Origin: Candidatus Woesearchaeota archaeon
GTDB lineage: Archaea > Nanobdellota > Nanobdellia > Woesearchaeales > BM511
Direction of reading: 5' to 3'
Assembly: GCA_002867475.1 (NCBI GenBank)
Contig: PKTL01000080.1
Coordinates: 1-32,895, forward strand
DNA length: 32,895 nt
Shown here: positions 1 to 9,362 of the stretch, in pieces
Position numbering within the stretch: position 1 is the stretch's first letter
How the letters are laid out: each line of letters starts with the position of its first letter
Made by a program: the position numbers and the translations under genes
The notes under the pieces: generated by a model
What the model saw: the letters and a program-made list of their open reading frames with translations, nothing else
The model's database searches: none
Told to the model about the DNA's origin: nothing

Positions 1-117
1 ACTTTCTTCTTCTTGGAATATAAAAAGATATGTTAATGAAATAAACAATATGAGACTAATAATAGAAATTAGAATTGTTTTCAAAGATTTATTTTTTTTA
101 TTGATATTTTTATTCAT
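1..117 (-). CDS. N-terminus of membrane protein (partial, runs off left edge)
   Basis: On the minus strand an ATG at 117-115 opens a frame of 39 codons with no stop before the window edge. It begins with a Lys/Asn-rich stretch (MNKNINKKNKSLK) followed by one hydrophobic segment of about 20 residues (residues 14-34) and then FQEEES. This is the pattern of an uncleaved signal anchor or a signal peptide of a surface or membrane protein. A TTATAA box on the minus strand lies about 30 bp upstream, inside an 18-bp palindrome shared with the divergent carbamoyltransferase gene. The family cannot be recognised from so short a piece. Confidence 0.55.
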   Translation of the reverse strand, partial: MNKNINKKNKSLKTILISIISLILFISLTYLFIFQEEES

Positions 118-145
118 CTTTATTCAGTTTATATCTATTTTTAGA

Positions 146-163
146 TTATAAAGATCTTTATAA
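146..163. promoter_or_regulatory. 18-bp perfect palindrome with TATA on both strands
   Basis: TTATAAAGATCTTTATAA is a perfect 18-bp palindrome centred between two divergently transcribed genes (start codons at 117 minus and 217 plus). Each arm contains TTATAA, so it could act as a bidirectional TATA element, an operator, or both. The minus-strand box lies about 30 bp from its start codon, which suits a leaderless or nearly leaderless transcript. Confidence 0.45.
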
Positions 164-187
164 AAGCTTTCAAAACTTAAGAAAAGA

Positions 188-195
188 ATATATAC
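188..195 (+). promoter_or_regulatory. TATA-like box for the carbamoyltransferase gene
   Basis: The A/T stretch ATATATAC is centred about 26 bp upstream of the ATG at 217, the spacing expected for archaeal leaderless transcription. Confidence 0.4.
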
Positions 196-216
196 TAATA
201 TGTTCTTTGGAAAAAC

Positions 217-1911
217 ATGATAGTTTTGGGTATATGGGATGGACATGATTCTGGAGCTGCATTGATCATTAAAGGAAAAATTGTTGCTGCGGCTAACGAA
301 GAAAGATTCACTAGAAGAAAAACAGAAATAAGGTTTCCAACACATTCAATTAGGTTTTGCTTAGAAAAAGCTAAACTAAAACCAAAAGACATAAACCAGG
401 TAGCTATTCCATCAAGCGATTTTAGCAATTCCATTACCAGACTTTTCCCTTCAATAAAAGAAGATTACTATTTTGTACGAAGAAAACTAAAGAAAGGAAG
501 CAAATTATCAAGCATGAACCGTCCTTTGATGAATATGTTGGGTAGATTAAGATCTAATAAGTTATTCAAAAAAATAGCGATTGAAACAACAAAAAAGAAC
601 CTGAAAAGATTAGGGTTCTCAGATGATATAGAAATAAGCATTGTGGATCATCATTTAGCTCATGCTGCATCAGCTTATTTCTGTAGCGGGTATGATAAAG
701 CGATATGCATAACTATGGATGGTCTAGGAGATGGTATATCCACAACAATCAATATATGTAAAGGAAATGAGATTGAAAGGATTCATGAATCTGGAACCAA
801 AGATTCTTTAGGCTTATTATTTCAAGATGCAACACAAACTTTAGGATTTAGAATACTCGAAGACGAAGGAAAAGTAATGGCCTTATCAGATTATTCAAAA
901 ACTGATAAAAAAAATCCTTTGATAAGTATGTATTCAATCAATGAAGGAAAAACTATCTTAAACATAACAATGACTAAAAGATGGGAAAAACTTCAAAGAT
1001 TAAACAAGAAATTCAGTAAAGAAGATATTTCTTTCTTTATTCAAGAAACATTAGAGGAAAAAATAAAAGAACTTATTGAATTTTGCATAAACACCTATAA
1101 AATTCCTAATTTCTGTTTTGCAGGAGGGGTATTTTCTAATGTCAAGGCAAATAAAAGAATAAGAGAGATAAAAGGGGTTAATGATTGGTTCATATTTCCT
1201 AATATGGGCGATGGGGGATTAGCAAGCGGTGCAGCATTACATGTTTCATCAATACTTTTCAACACAAAACCTTATAGGCTCAATAATGCTTATCTTGGTC
1301 CTGATTTTGCAGATTCACAGATCCAAAAAGAATTATTGAATGATTCGAAAAAAATAGAATTTGAAAAAATTGATGATAAAAACAAATATGCTGCTGAATT
1401 ACTTGAAGATAATAATATCCTTTTTTGGTTTGATAATCGGATGGAGATGGGTCCAAGAGCTCTTGGTGCAAGAAGCATATTAGCAAGACCTGATATATAT
1501 GAGAACAAAAAAAGATTGAATTTAATAATAAAAAAAAGAGACCCTTTTCAACCTTTTTGTCCAAGCATTCTTGAATCTCATGCAAAAAGATATCTTAAAG
1601 ATTTTAAGATTCCAGAGCCTTTCATGACAATGGCTTATGATACAAAAGAAGAAGTTAAAGATAATTTTATCGCAGCGTCAAGCGTAGACGGAACTACAAG
1701 ACCACAAACAGTAAATGAAACAAACAATAATTATCATCAAACAATAAAACATTTCAATAGATTAACAGGAATTGGAGGCATTCTAAACACGAGTTTTAAC
1801 ACACATGGTGAACCTATAGTATGCACTCCTAAAGATGCTATAAAAGTAGCTATAAGAAACAAGCAGGATTATCTTATAATAGGAAATTATGTTGTTAAAA
1901 GAAAAAAATAA
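217..1911 (+). CDS. NodU/CmcH-family O-carbamoyltransferase
   Basis: 564 residues, full length for the carbamoyltransferase family that uses carbamoyl phosphate and ATP to form carbamoyl-adenylate and then O-carbamoylates a sugar or antibiotic. The N-terminal Kae1/YrdC-associated ASKHA-type domain opens with IWDGHDSGAAL and NEERFTRRK (residues 6-35). It carries the metal-binding DHHLAHA motif (144-150) and the nucleotide loop TMDGLGDG (166-173). The C-terminal carbamoyltransferase domain shows NRMEMGPRALGARSIL (about 406-421), SVDGTTRPQTV and the terminal LNTSFNTHGEPIVCTP signature. The start is favoured by a TATA-like box 26 bp upstream and by family N-terminal alignment. It is followed after 72 bp by a GT-C glycosyltransferase and sits beside a large sugar-modification cluster, so a glycan hydroxyl is the likely acceptor. 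The acceptor itself cannot be read from the sequence. Confidence 0.92.
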   Translation: MIVLGIWDGHDSGAALIIKGKIVAAANEERFTRRKTEIRFPTHSIRFCLEKAKLKPKDINQVAIPSSDFSNSITRLFPSIKEDYYFVRRKLKKGSKLSSMNRPLMNMLGRLRSNKLFKKIAIETTKKNLKRLGFSDDIEISIVDHHLAHAASAYFCSGYDKAICITMDGLGDGISTTINICKGNEIERIHESGTKDSLGLLFQDATQTLGFRILEDEGKVMALSDYSKTDKKNPLISMYSINEGKTILNITMTKRWEKLQRLNKKFSKEDISFFIQETLEEKIKELIEFCINTYKIPNFCFAGGVFSNVKANKRIREIKGVNDWFIFPNMGDGGLASGAALHVSSILFNTKPYRLNNAYLGPDFADSQIQKELLNDSKKIEFEKIDDKNKYAAELLEDNNILFWFDNRMEMGPRALGARSILARPDIYENKKRLNLIIKKRDPFQPFCPSILESHAKRYLKDFKIPEPFMTMAYDTKEEVKDNFIAASSVDGTTRPQTVNETNNNYHQTIKHFNRLTGIGGILNTSFNTHGEPIVCTPKDAIKVAIRNKQDYLIIGNYVVKRKK

Positions 1912-1983
1912 ATATTTCTATAATAATGGTACTTTATTTTATTCTTTGAAAAAATTTATTAATATAACTGATTATCATTATTT

Positions 1984-3744
1984 ATGAACATTTTATCTGG
2001 TGCAATTCTTTTCATATTTTCATATATCCTAACTTCTTTGTATATATATTTGATAACTAGAGATATAAAAAAAGGATTGATATGTTTTTCATCTTTATTT
2101 TTTTTAACTCCTATAATCTCTTTTGCAATAGCTTGGATAACTAATAAAACTTTAGATCTCTTCTTATTTACAAGTATTGTTCTTTTCATATTTTCAACAC
2201 AGTTATTTATGGTTTTATTAAACAAATCCAAAAAGGATAACAATCTGAAAATTAGTGTAAAATATGTTTTGATAATCGCATTTTTAGTATTTGTAATCTT
2301 TTTTTTTAATTTCAAAGGACTTGGTTATGGCTATTGGGACACCTATATAATTCTTCCATCAGCACTTATGGTCGGAGATCAAATAGAATTGACCGATATA
2401 AACGGAGGAACCCTATATGATATTGGTTCCACAGGATCCATAAAGACAAATCTAATAGATAAGGAAACCTATGGGATATCAACAAAAGACCAAAGGATAG
2501 GTTCAGCAATCTTTTATTCAATACCTTACTTGTTATTTGGAAAAATAGGATTTAGAATATTTTACTCGCTTTTAGGAGGATTACTATTTATATTAACATA
2601 TTTCATAACAGAAAAAGTTCTTGAAAACAAAAATATAAGCATTATTTCAGGTCTAATATTAGCTTTAAACCCTTATATATTAAATGTCAATCGACTAAAT
2701 CCTAATCTGTTAGCATTAACACTTATAACTTTTATGATGTTTCTTCTAGTAGAAAAAGACAAAAATGATTGGATTTTATTAGGGATGCTTTTAGGTGTTT
2801 TAGGAGGTATAAGAAATGTTTCATTATTATTTATACCTTCTTTTATATTTTTCATGGTTTTTGGTAGCAAACTATTAGAAATAAAAAATAAAAATAATAA
2901 AATTCTGTTGAAAAACTTTTCATTATTTGTATTCGGAGCTTTATTATTCATAATTCCTATACTTTTATGGAACAATTATGTTTTTGGAGGAATATTAGAA
3001 CATCCCACTCAATCTGAATATCTCCAAGGATATAGACCAACATTTGAACATAGCTTATTAGGAGTAACTTTCAAATTCAATGGACTCTTCAATTACCCCT
3101 TAATAGATAAAGTGATAAGAACCCCTCATAACGCTTATCCCACATTTTTGACCTTGCCCTTGCTATTGTTAAAATCTTTTGGACTTCTTTTTTTACCTTT
3201 AATATTATTTGGTATAAAAAAGTTATATTCAAAAGATAAAAAGCTTTTATTTTTCCTATTGATATTTACAATTCCTTATTTTTTATTTTTATCTGTACAA
3301 GAAAACTGGGAAGATGTAAAATCTACCTTTATTCTATTAATATACACTCCTTTAATAATCCTTATGACAGCAGGCATATATGAACTAAAAAAATTAGATA
3401 AGAAAAAAATAATTACTTTTTCTGTCATACTCATCTTTTCTTTGATTTTTTTACAGATAATTTCTAATATCAATTTTGAAAAAGATGATAGGTGGTATGA
3501 GAGATTCCCTAAAGCTGGGAGTATAGAAGAATTTAATTATGAGGATCCTTTGATGCGTGATGAATGGCAATATTTTCATACAGATGAATCAATACAAGAG
3601 ATAGAAACTCAAAAAAATATACTTACATATCCTAATTTTTTACCTCAATATAATATTTTATCATTACCAAATCTAAATAACATCTATAATGAGCTTAATA
3701 ATGAAAAATTAGTGCTAAACGAAGTATGGGATCACATATATTAA
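1984..3744 (+). CDS. GT-C (ArnT/PMT-like) multi-pass membrane glycosyltransferase
   Basis: 586 residues with about ten to twelve hydrophobic helices spread from residue 4 to about 495 and a hydrophilic C-terminal tail of roughly 90 residues. The arrangement (N-terminal helices, then a loop with GLGYGYWDTY including D119, then many helices with short loops such as GGIRNVS) resembles the GT39/PMT_2 group of the GT-C superfamily. Those enzymes move a sugar from a polyprenyl-phosphate donor to a lipid or protein on the outer face of the membrane. An A/T-rich TATA-like stretch at about 1955-1965 lies about 25 bp before the ATG. The gene ends 6 bp from the stop of the convergent aminotransferase-radical SAM gene, with no room for a separate terminator. 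The superfamily call is fairly firm; donor and acceptor are unknown. Confidence 0.7.
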   Translation: MNILSGAILFIFSYILTSLYIYLITRDIKKGLICFSSLFFLTPIISFAIAWITNKTLDLFLFTSIVLFIFSTQLFMVLLNKSKKDNNLKISVKYVLIIAFLVFVIFFFNFKGLGYGYWDTYIILPSALMVGDQIELTDINGGTLYDIGSTGSIKTNLIDKETYGISTKDQRIGSAIFYSIPYLLFGKIGFRIFYSLLGGLLFILTYFITEKVLENKNISIISGLILALNPYILNVNRLNPNLLALTLITFMMFLLVEKDKNDWILLGMLLGVLGGIRNVSLLFIPSFIFFMVFGSKLLEIKNKNNKILLKNFSLFVFGALLFIIPILLWNNYVFGGILEHPTQSEYLQGYRPTFEHSLLGVTFKFNGLFNYPLIDKVIRTPHNAYPTFLTLPLLLLKSFGLLFLPLILFGIKKLYSKDKKLLFFLLIFTIPYFLFLSVQENWEDVKSTFILLIYTPLIILMTAGIYELKKLDKKKIITFSVILIFSLIFLQIISNINFEKDDRWYERFPKAGSIEEFNYEDPLMRDEWQYFHTDESIQEIETQKNILTYPNFLPQYNILSLPNLNNIYNELNNEKLVLNEVWDHIY

Positions 3745-3750
3745 TCAATA

Positions 3751-5907
3751 TTATTGTTTAAGAATAAAATGAGCGCACCTTTTACATATTGGATAAGCTC
3801 TATTTTCTAAATAATCATTTATGAAATTATTCAATACTTTTGAATGTAAAACATCATTTTTATTGCAAACTTTTTTAGTTAGGTCTTCTCTAATAATCCT
3901 ACAGATTTTGAAATTTCCATAAGGATCAACACGTAAACTATTAGTAAGGATATTTTTACAAAATCCTTTAGCAGGAGCAACTTCATAAAAATCTTCAACT
4001 GAAATATTAAGATGTTCTGGGAGAAAAGAAATTTCAGTTAAATCTTCAATATTTTTCTTGATATCCATTAAATTTTTTTGTGCAGGTATTTTTTCTGATC
4101 CATTAATATTTTTTGAGATAGCTATAATTTCAATATCTTTTTGATCTTTTTTTAATATCTTTGACAATCTTTTTTTAGTAATATCCAATTCTTCTTTTGA
4201 ATAAAATTCATTAGGTAAAATCATAGTGGTAAACCTATTTTTATCAGAATAGGCTATTATTTTTTTCAAATCTGAAAGATTATCCTCATATACTACGCTT
4301 CCAATCCCTATAATAAACTCCTTTTTTAAGGTATCAATCAAACCCATGATATTTTTTGAAGATTTATAATCTTTTTTTGGAAGATTATCATCATTAAAGT
4401 AATCAAATGAAAAATTTAATATTCCTCCACCCCCATATTTTTTGATCTTTTGAACAAAATCCAGATCAAAAGACCTCCCATTAGTCAAAAGCGTAAAAAA
4501 AATATTCTTCTTTTTCAAAACATCTAAAAAGTCAAAAAAATCTTTTCGAATCGTTGCTTCTCCCCCGCTAAGAACAACTTTTTTAGGATTAAACTCATCC
4601 AATATTTCTTCAAATCTTTTCACACTGATTAAATCCTTACCCTCAAATCTTTTCTTTATACTACTTCGATAATCCTTTTGATAACATTCTTTGCAATCCA
4701 TGTTGCAGTCAAGAGTAAGCTCAAAAGTTATTTGATCAACTTTTCTTGAAACAACTTCTTTAATCGATGAAAAAATATTATCAATCAATTCTTTATTAGG
4801 TCTAGATGGAAGCTGAATGTCAATAAGGGAATCATAAATCTTCTCACTTTTTTCAAGATCAAAATTAACTGAACTTAATTTTTTATCAAGATATGGGTTA
4901 TATCTAAAAATTTCATGTTTATGAAGTAAACCATAACGTTCATTTGATGCTTTAACACCTTTTTTATTAAGTCTTAATATGAAAAGTTCTTTTTTTAACC
5001 CAATCTTATCCCCATCATATCTAATCTTAAAACCATAAAAGCTTCTTGAATCACAATAATCAGGGGTTTTAATAATATCTAGGCCTTTTATAGGTTGATT
5101 TTTGAATTTTTCTTCAAGATATATGCTATTTTGATTTTTCAATCTTATAAGATCATTAATTTTATCCAATTGAGAGTAACCTAATGAAACATTAAGCAAG
5201 CTTGGTCTATATTTGAATCCAAAACCTGTGTCCTTAAATTTTTTTAATTTTGAAATTGTTATCTTATTCAATCTTCCAAAATGACCTAGAAGCAATGCTT
5301 TTTCATAATATTCTCTATTATCCGTACAAAAAAAACCACCTTCTCCAGAAGATAAGGTTTTGCTGTTTTGAGTACTAAAACAAGATATGTCTCCAAAACA
5401 ACCTACTTGCTTTCCTTTAAACTTAGTTCCATATGCATGAGAACAATCTTCAATAATTTTCAAATCATATTTTTTTGCAATTTTTAAAATATTATCAAGG
5501 TTTGCTGCAACACCATATAAATGACATACCAAAACAGCTTTAGTCTTTGAGCTTATCAATTTTTCAATAGAATCTGGATCTATATTCAAGGTTTCATCAA
5601 TATCACAAAATACGGGTCTTGCGCCAAGATCTAATAAAGGAGTCACAGAACTATGCCAAGTCAAACAAGGAACAATAACTTCATCATCTTTTTTTATACC
5701 AATAGCAAAATATGCTGAGTGTAAAGAAGCAGTACCATTAGTAACATTCAATACATATTTTCTATTAACAAATTCACCAAATTTATTCTCATACTGCTCT
5801 ATAAGACTGTCTTTTCCATTTTGAATAGATAACTCTTCATTTTTTAATGAATTTAATACTTGTTCAATATCTTTCCTGTTGATTATAGGCCAATCCCTTA
5901 TTCCCAT
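3751..5907 (-). CDS. DegT/DnrJ/EryC1 aminotransferase fused to radical SAM/SPASM domain
   Basis: 718 residues in two catalytic halves. Residues 1 to about 385 are a PLP-dependent sugar aminotransferase: NVTNGTASLHSAYFA (54-68), the PLP-contacting EDCSHAYG (153-160), and the Schiff-base lysine K183 in NSKTLSSGEGG. Residues from about 390 on are a radical SAM domain with the cluster motif C401-x3-C405-x2-C408 (CNMDCKEC) and the SAM-binding LSGGEAT (446-452). A Cys-rich SPASM-like tail holds C650, C669, C681, C708 and C711. DegT enzymes aminate keto sugars. Radical SAM enzymes are known to pair with them, for example DesII with DesI and BtrN with BtrS, so the fusion suggests oxidation or elimination followed by amination of one sugar nucleotide; this coupling is inference. 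A minus-strand TATA-like box at 5931-5938 is about 27 bp upstream of the ATG. The gene is divergent from asnB. Confidence 0.88.
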   Translation of the reverse strand: MGIRDWPIINRKDIEQVLNSLKNEELSIQNGKDSLIEQYENKFGEFVNRKYVLNVTNGTASLHSAYFAIGIKKDDEVIVPCLTWHSSVTPLLDLGARPVFCDIDETLNIDPDSIEKLISSKTKAVLVCHLYGVAANLDNILKIAKKYDLKIIEDCSHAYGTKFKGKQVGCFGDISCFSTQNSKTLSSGEGGFFCTDNREYYEKALLLGHFGRLNKITISKLKKFKDTGFGFKYRPSLLNVSLGYSQLDKINDLIRLKNQNSIYLEEKFKNQPIKGLDIIKTPDYCDSRSFYGFKIRYDGDKIGLKKELFILRLNKKGVKASNERYGLLHKHEIFRYNPYLDKKLSSVNFDLEKSEKIYDSLIDIQLPSRPNKELIDNIFSSIKEVVSRKVDQITFELTLDCNMDCKECYQKDYRSSIKKRFEGKDLISVKRFEEILDEFNPKKVVLSGGEATIRKDFFDFLDVLKKKNIFFTLLTNGRSFDLDFVQKIKKYGGGGILNFSFDYFNDDNLPKKDYKSSKNIMGLIDTLKKEFIIGIGSVVYEDNLSDLKKIIAYSDKNRFTTMILPNEFYSKEELDITKKRLSKILKKDQKDIEIIAISKNINGSEKIPAQKNLMDIKKNIEDLTEISFLPEHLNISVEDFYEVAPAKGFCKNILTNSLRVDPYGNFKICRIIREDLTKKVCNKNDVLHSKVLNNFINDYLENRAYPICKRCAHFILKQ

Positions 5908-5930
5908 ATAATACTATAATGAACAGGATT

Positions 5931-5938
5931 TTATAAAT
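5931..5938 (-). promoter_or_regulatory. TATA-like box for the DegT-radical SAM gene
   Basis: Read on the minus strand this is ATTTATAA, centred about 27 bp upstream of the ATG at 5907, consistent with a leaderless archaeal transcript. Confidence 0.4.
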
Positions 5939-5961
5939 ATATAACAAATCATTGAGTAAAG

Positions 5962-5970
5962 ATTATAAAT
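5962..5970 (+). promoter_or_regulatory. TATA-like box for asnB
   Basis: ATTATAAAT is centred about 26 bp upstream of the ATG at 5992. That ATG must be the true start because Cys2 is the glutaminase nucleophile, so the transcript is probably leaderless. Confidence 0.45.
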
Positions 5971-5991
5971 TAAGAAGAAATAAAATAAAAT

Positions 5992-7656
5992 ATGTGTGGG
6001 ATCTTAGGGATTTTGAGTTTAAATGATAAGATTAGTGTAACTAAAAAAGAATTTAAACAGATCTTAAATGAATTTATATATAGAGGTCCTGATGCACAAT
6101 CAATTTATGAAGAAGACAACCTACTTTTTGGGCACAATAGATTAGAGATTCAAGGAAATTCAAATCAACCATTATTTAATGAGGATAAATCCTTAGTATT
6201 AATATGTAATGGTGAAATATATAATTATGATGAATTAAGAAAAGAACTTGAAGGTAAAGGACATAAATTTAATTCTAATTCAGATAATGAAGTATTAGTG
6301 CATCTATATGAAGAAGAAAAATTAAATTTTTTCAATAAGGTAAATGGTTTTTTTTCTTTTGCAATATATGATTTCAATGAAAAAAAATTGGTATTAGCAA
6401 AAGATAATATGGGGAAAAAACCTCTTTTTTATTATTTTGATAAAGAAAAAATAATATTTTCCTCTTTTTTGAGATCTATAAATAAAATTTTAGATAAAAA
6501 AGGAATCATAAATGAATTAGTACTTAGAAGATATTTTGAATTTGGAAACATTCCTTCTCCTTTTACAATCTTTAAAAATATATATAAAGTGCGACCCGGG
6601 CAACACATAATTTTTGATCTAGATAAAAAAATGAAAGTATCAACAAAAAATCATTTCAAATTATCCTTTGAAAATAAGAAAATATCTCTAACTGAAGCAA
6701 AAGAAGAATTAGATCAAATATTTGAGAAAAGTATCAATTCAAGAATTAACACCGATAAAAATCTGGGACTTTTAGCATCAGGTGGTTTAGATTCAACAGG
6801 TATATTATATTACATCCAAAAGAAGATAGAAAAAGTAAACACATATTCAGTATCTTTTGAAAATGAAGATCAGAAGTATTTAGATATACTAAATAAAAAT
6901 TTCAATATAAACAGTAAAATTCTTGATTTTAATGAAGAAGCCTTTCATAAAAACCTAGATTCCATAAAATTTATGGCAGAACCTGTAACAGATGACGAGT
7001 ATATCCCCTTATTTCTGTTATCTAAAAAATATATGAAAGATATAAGAATCTTATTAACTGGAGATGGAGCGGATGAAATTTTTGCAGGATATAAATATTA
7101 TGCAAATTTTTTAGGCAGAAAATTTTTTGATTTTAAAGAATTCAAAAATAAAGGTGTTCTTATGAATAAATTAAATGAATATGGTCCAGATTCCATATTT
7201 AAATATTATAATATTAATACAACCCCTTTAAGACAAGCAATGTTTTATGATATGAAACTCTATTTATCTGATTTCACACTTCCTGTTGTAGATAATGCAA
7301 CTATGGCAAATAGTATAGAAACAAGATCTCCTTTCTTAGATAGAAGATTGATAGAATATTCTTCCAAACTAGATGAGAACTTTTTGATATCTCACAATTA
7401 AACAAAAAAATTATTGAGAGAATTATTTAAAAACAAGATTCCAAAAGAAATATTAGAAAGAAAAAAGAAAGGATTTTCTATAAAATTAGATAATTATAAT
7501 ATACCTATTTCTTATGAGGATATTTCAGATTTTTTCAAAGAAAACAATTTAAGTAAAAAAACTATTGATATAATCCTTCCATATCTAAAATATAATTATG
7601 GAAGATATAAATTTTTCATATTGTTAAAATGGTTAAAATATCATAATACCTTCTAA
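5992..7656 (+). CDS. asnB: AsnB-type glutamine amidotransferase, interrupted by in-frame TAA at 7399-7401
   Basis: 554 codon positions if the internal stop is bridged; the uninterrupted part is 469 residues. The class II glutaminase domain starts MCGILGI with nucleophile C2, followed by RGPDAQ (31-36) and NGEIYNY (73-79). The synthetase domain has the PP-loop SGGLDST (263-269) and TGDGADEIFAGY (356-367). Codon 470 is TAA, and the same frame continues with TKKLLRELFKNKIP and the conserved basic RKKKGF (490-495). In the AsnB family the stop position aligns with a Lys in the (G)KTK motif, so AAA to TAA is the simplest change. Loss of the tail would remove family-conserved residues needed by the synthetase site. 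In glycan loci such enzymes often amidate uronic acids, so this need not make free asparagine. It is a pseudogene, an assembly error or a readthrough gene. Confidence 0.85.
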
Positions 7657-7735
7657 TTTTTTGAAAATAATATATTTATTGTAAATATTTTTTAGTTCAC
7701 CTATATGAGGCAGGTTTTGTATCAATAAGTTACAT

Positions 7736-7743
7736 ATTTAAAT
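7736..7743 (+). promoter_or_regulatory. TATA-like box for the radical SAM gene at 7765
   Basis: ATTTAAAT is centred about 26 bp upstream of the ATG at 7765. The 108-bp interval after asnB also has a short T run at 7659-7664 that could end asnB transcription. Confidence 0.35.
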
Positions 7744-7764
7744 AATTCATCCATTTCATAATAT

Positions 7765-9327
7765 ATGCGAAGGTTAAACACATTATTTCTTATCGGTGAT
7801 TTATCAAATTCTAATCATCTATTTCAAGAACTTGACCAAATAGGTACAACCACAAATTTTTTCTCATTAAAAAAAACAAAGAATCCAGAAAACTCGTCTT
7901 TTTATAGCTCATCATTTGAAATATTATATGATTCAGCATACCCTAAACTTTTGAAAAAAAATGAAAAAATCTATAAAAAAATGATGGATCAAATTGAAAA
8001 TCTATCAAAAAATTTTGATTTTATCTCATTCTTAAATATAGCTGATGTATTGTTTTATGCAAAAAGATTGAAAGAAAAAATGCCTTTAGTTGGTTTTTTT
8101 AATAAAAAAGAATTTGATAATTTGATAAGTAATGAGGATAAAATAAACAATTTTATATTTAAAACATTAGATCTAGTCATTGTTGATTCTGAACAAATAT
8201 ATTTACCCAATCATAAATTTTCTAACAATTCCACCTCGGAATATCTAGAAAAGATATTTTTTACAAAGTTTGAAGATAAAAAAGGATTATATTTTCCAAT
8301 ATATGAAATTCTATTCAAGAATAATTTTATAGATCATGTAAGCATTAAACTATTATCTAAATGTAATGCTCAATGTGTGATGTGTGATATTGGAAACAAG
8401 ATTGGCGGTGAGTATTTTCTTGAAAAATATATAATTCTAAAAATATTAGATGAATTAAAAGAGATAGGTGTGGAATTTATCACCTTTACCGGAGGAGAAC
8501 CAACACTTCGAAATGATCTAATTGAATTGGTTGAATATGCAAAAAAATTAGGATTTAAAGTTTTTTTAAGCACTAATGCCCATCTTCTTTCTAAAGAAAA
8601 AATTTCAAGATTAAAAAAAGCAGGTCTTTTTGGATTTAAGTTTTCTTTAGATTCTATAGATAAGGAAAAACATGATAACATCCGTAGGTTGAAAGATAAT
8701 TTTGATCAAGTGATATTTGCAATAAAAGAAAGTGTTAAAGAAGGTATGGAAGTGTATGTAAACTCTGTAATAATGAATCATACCTATAAAGAATCTTTAG
8801 ATTTTTTACGATATCTATCAAGTTTAAATGTTAAAAATATTTCATTTTCTATGTTAGAAGAAGAAAATGAATCTTTGAAATATGTTTTAAGTAAAGAGCA
8901 AGTAAAAGAATTCTATATTGAAATAATGCCAAATTTGTATTATTTAGCAAAAGAGCAAGGAATCTTCTTAAAGATAAACCCTCAATTAGAACAAATAGCA
9001 AATTCAAAAAAAGAAAATATGGAACAGGATATAACAAAAAATCTTGATAAATTTAATGATGAAATCATTAATTTTTCAGAATTAAAATATGGGAAAACTT
9101 TTTTTAAAAAAAATCCTTGCAAAACCATTACAAGTTCTTTTATGATACGGGAGAATGGAAATATATATCCTTGTTGCATGGCATCAGGAAACAAGATGAG
9201 TATGGGAGATATCAAAACCCAATCAATAAGAAACATACTCGAATCAAAAAAATATCATTTATTTAAAGAAGATATTGCTAAAAGTAAAAATTCTATCTGT
9301 GAATATTGCAAAGACGGAATTCTTTGA
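7765..9327 (+). CDS. Radical SAM/SPASM protein with half-glycosyltransferase-like N-terminal domain
   Basis: 520 residues. Residues 190 to about 420 form a radical SAM domain with the cluster motif C200-x3-C204-x2-C207 (CNAQCVMC) and FTGGEPTLR (241-249). The C-terminal SPASM-like segment has C452, the pair C470-C471, and C512-x2-C515. The first 180 residues form an alpha/beta unit: FDFISFLNIADVLF, then PLVGFF, then LDLVIVDSEQIY. This follows the same order as the first Rossmann half of the GT4 protein at 13983-15968 (DLINIHVFSDADLLP, then KVLTLHEY, then IDLLLCFSKYQKK). That suggests a decayed or repurposed GT-B N-terminal domain; it is a visual comparison only. The stop lies 35 bp from the convergent operon. 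The substrate is unknown, with a sugar or lipid-linked sugar plausible from context. Confidence 0.82.
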   Translation: MRRLNTLFLIGDLSNSNHLFQELDQIGTTTNFFSLKKTKNPENSSFYSSSFEILYDSAYPKLLKKNEKIYKKMMDQIENLSKNFDFISFLNIADVLFYAKRLKEKMPLVGFFNKKEFDNLISNEDKINNFIFKTLDLVIVDSEQIYLPNHKFSNNSTSEYLEKIFFTKFEDKKGLYFPIYEILFKNNFIDHVSIKLLSKCNAQCVMCDIGNKIGGEYFLEKYIILKILDELKEIGVEFITFTGGEPTLRNDLIELVEYAKKLGFKVFLSTNAHLLSKEKISRLKKAGLFGFKFSLDSIDKEKHDNIRRLKDNFDQVIFAIKESVKEGMEVYVNSVIMNHTYKESLDFLRYLSSLNVKNISFSMLEEENESLKYVLSKEQVKEFYIEIMPNLYYLAKEQGIFLKINPQLEQIANSKKENMEQDITKNLDKFNDEIINFSELKYGKTFFKKNPCKTITSSFMIRENGNIYPCCMASGNKMSMGDIKTQSIRNILESKKYHLFKEDIAKSKNSICEYCKDGIL

Positions 9328-9362
9328 AAATATCTATATTAATGCATCAAGGTTATAGGATA

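Noticed and set aside
124-434. Minus-strand frames overlapping the carbamoyltransferase start
   Set aside because: They run opposite strongly conserved coding sequence of the carbamoyltransferase and show no protein-like composition or start signals.
7414-7656. Separate 80-residue gene after asnB
   Set aside because: It begins with TTG without a binding site and encodes the conserved AsnB C-terminal segment in the same frame as asnB; it is the tail of that gene.
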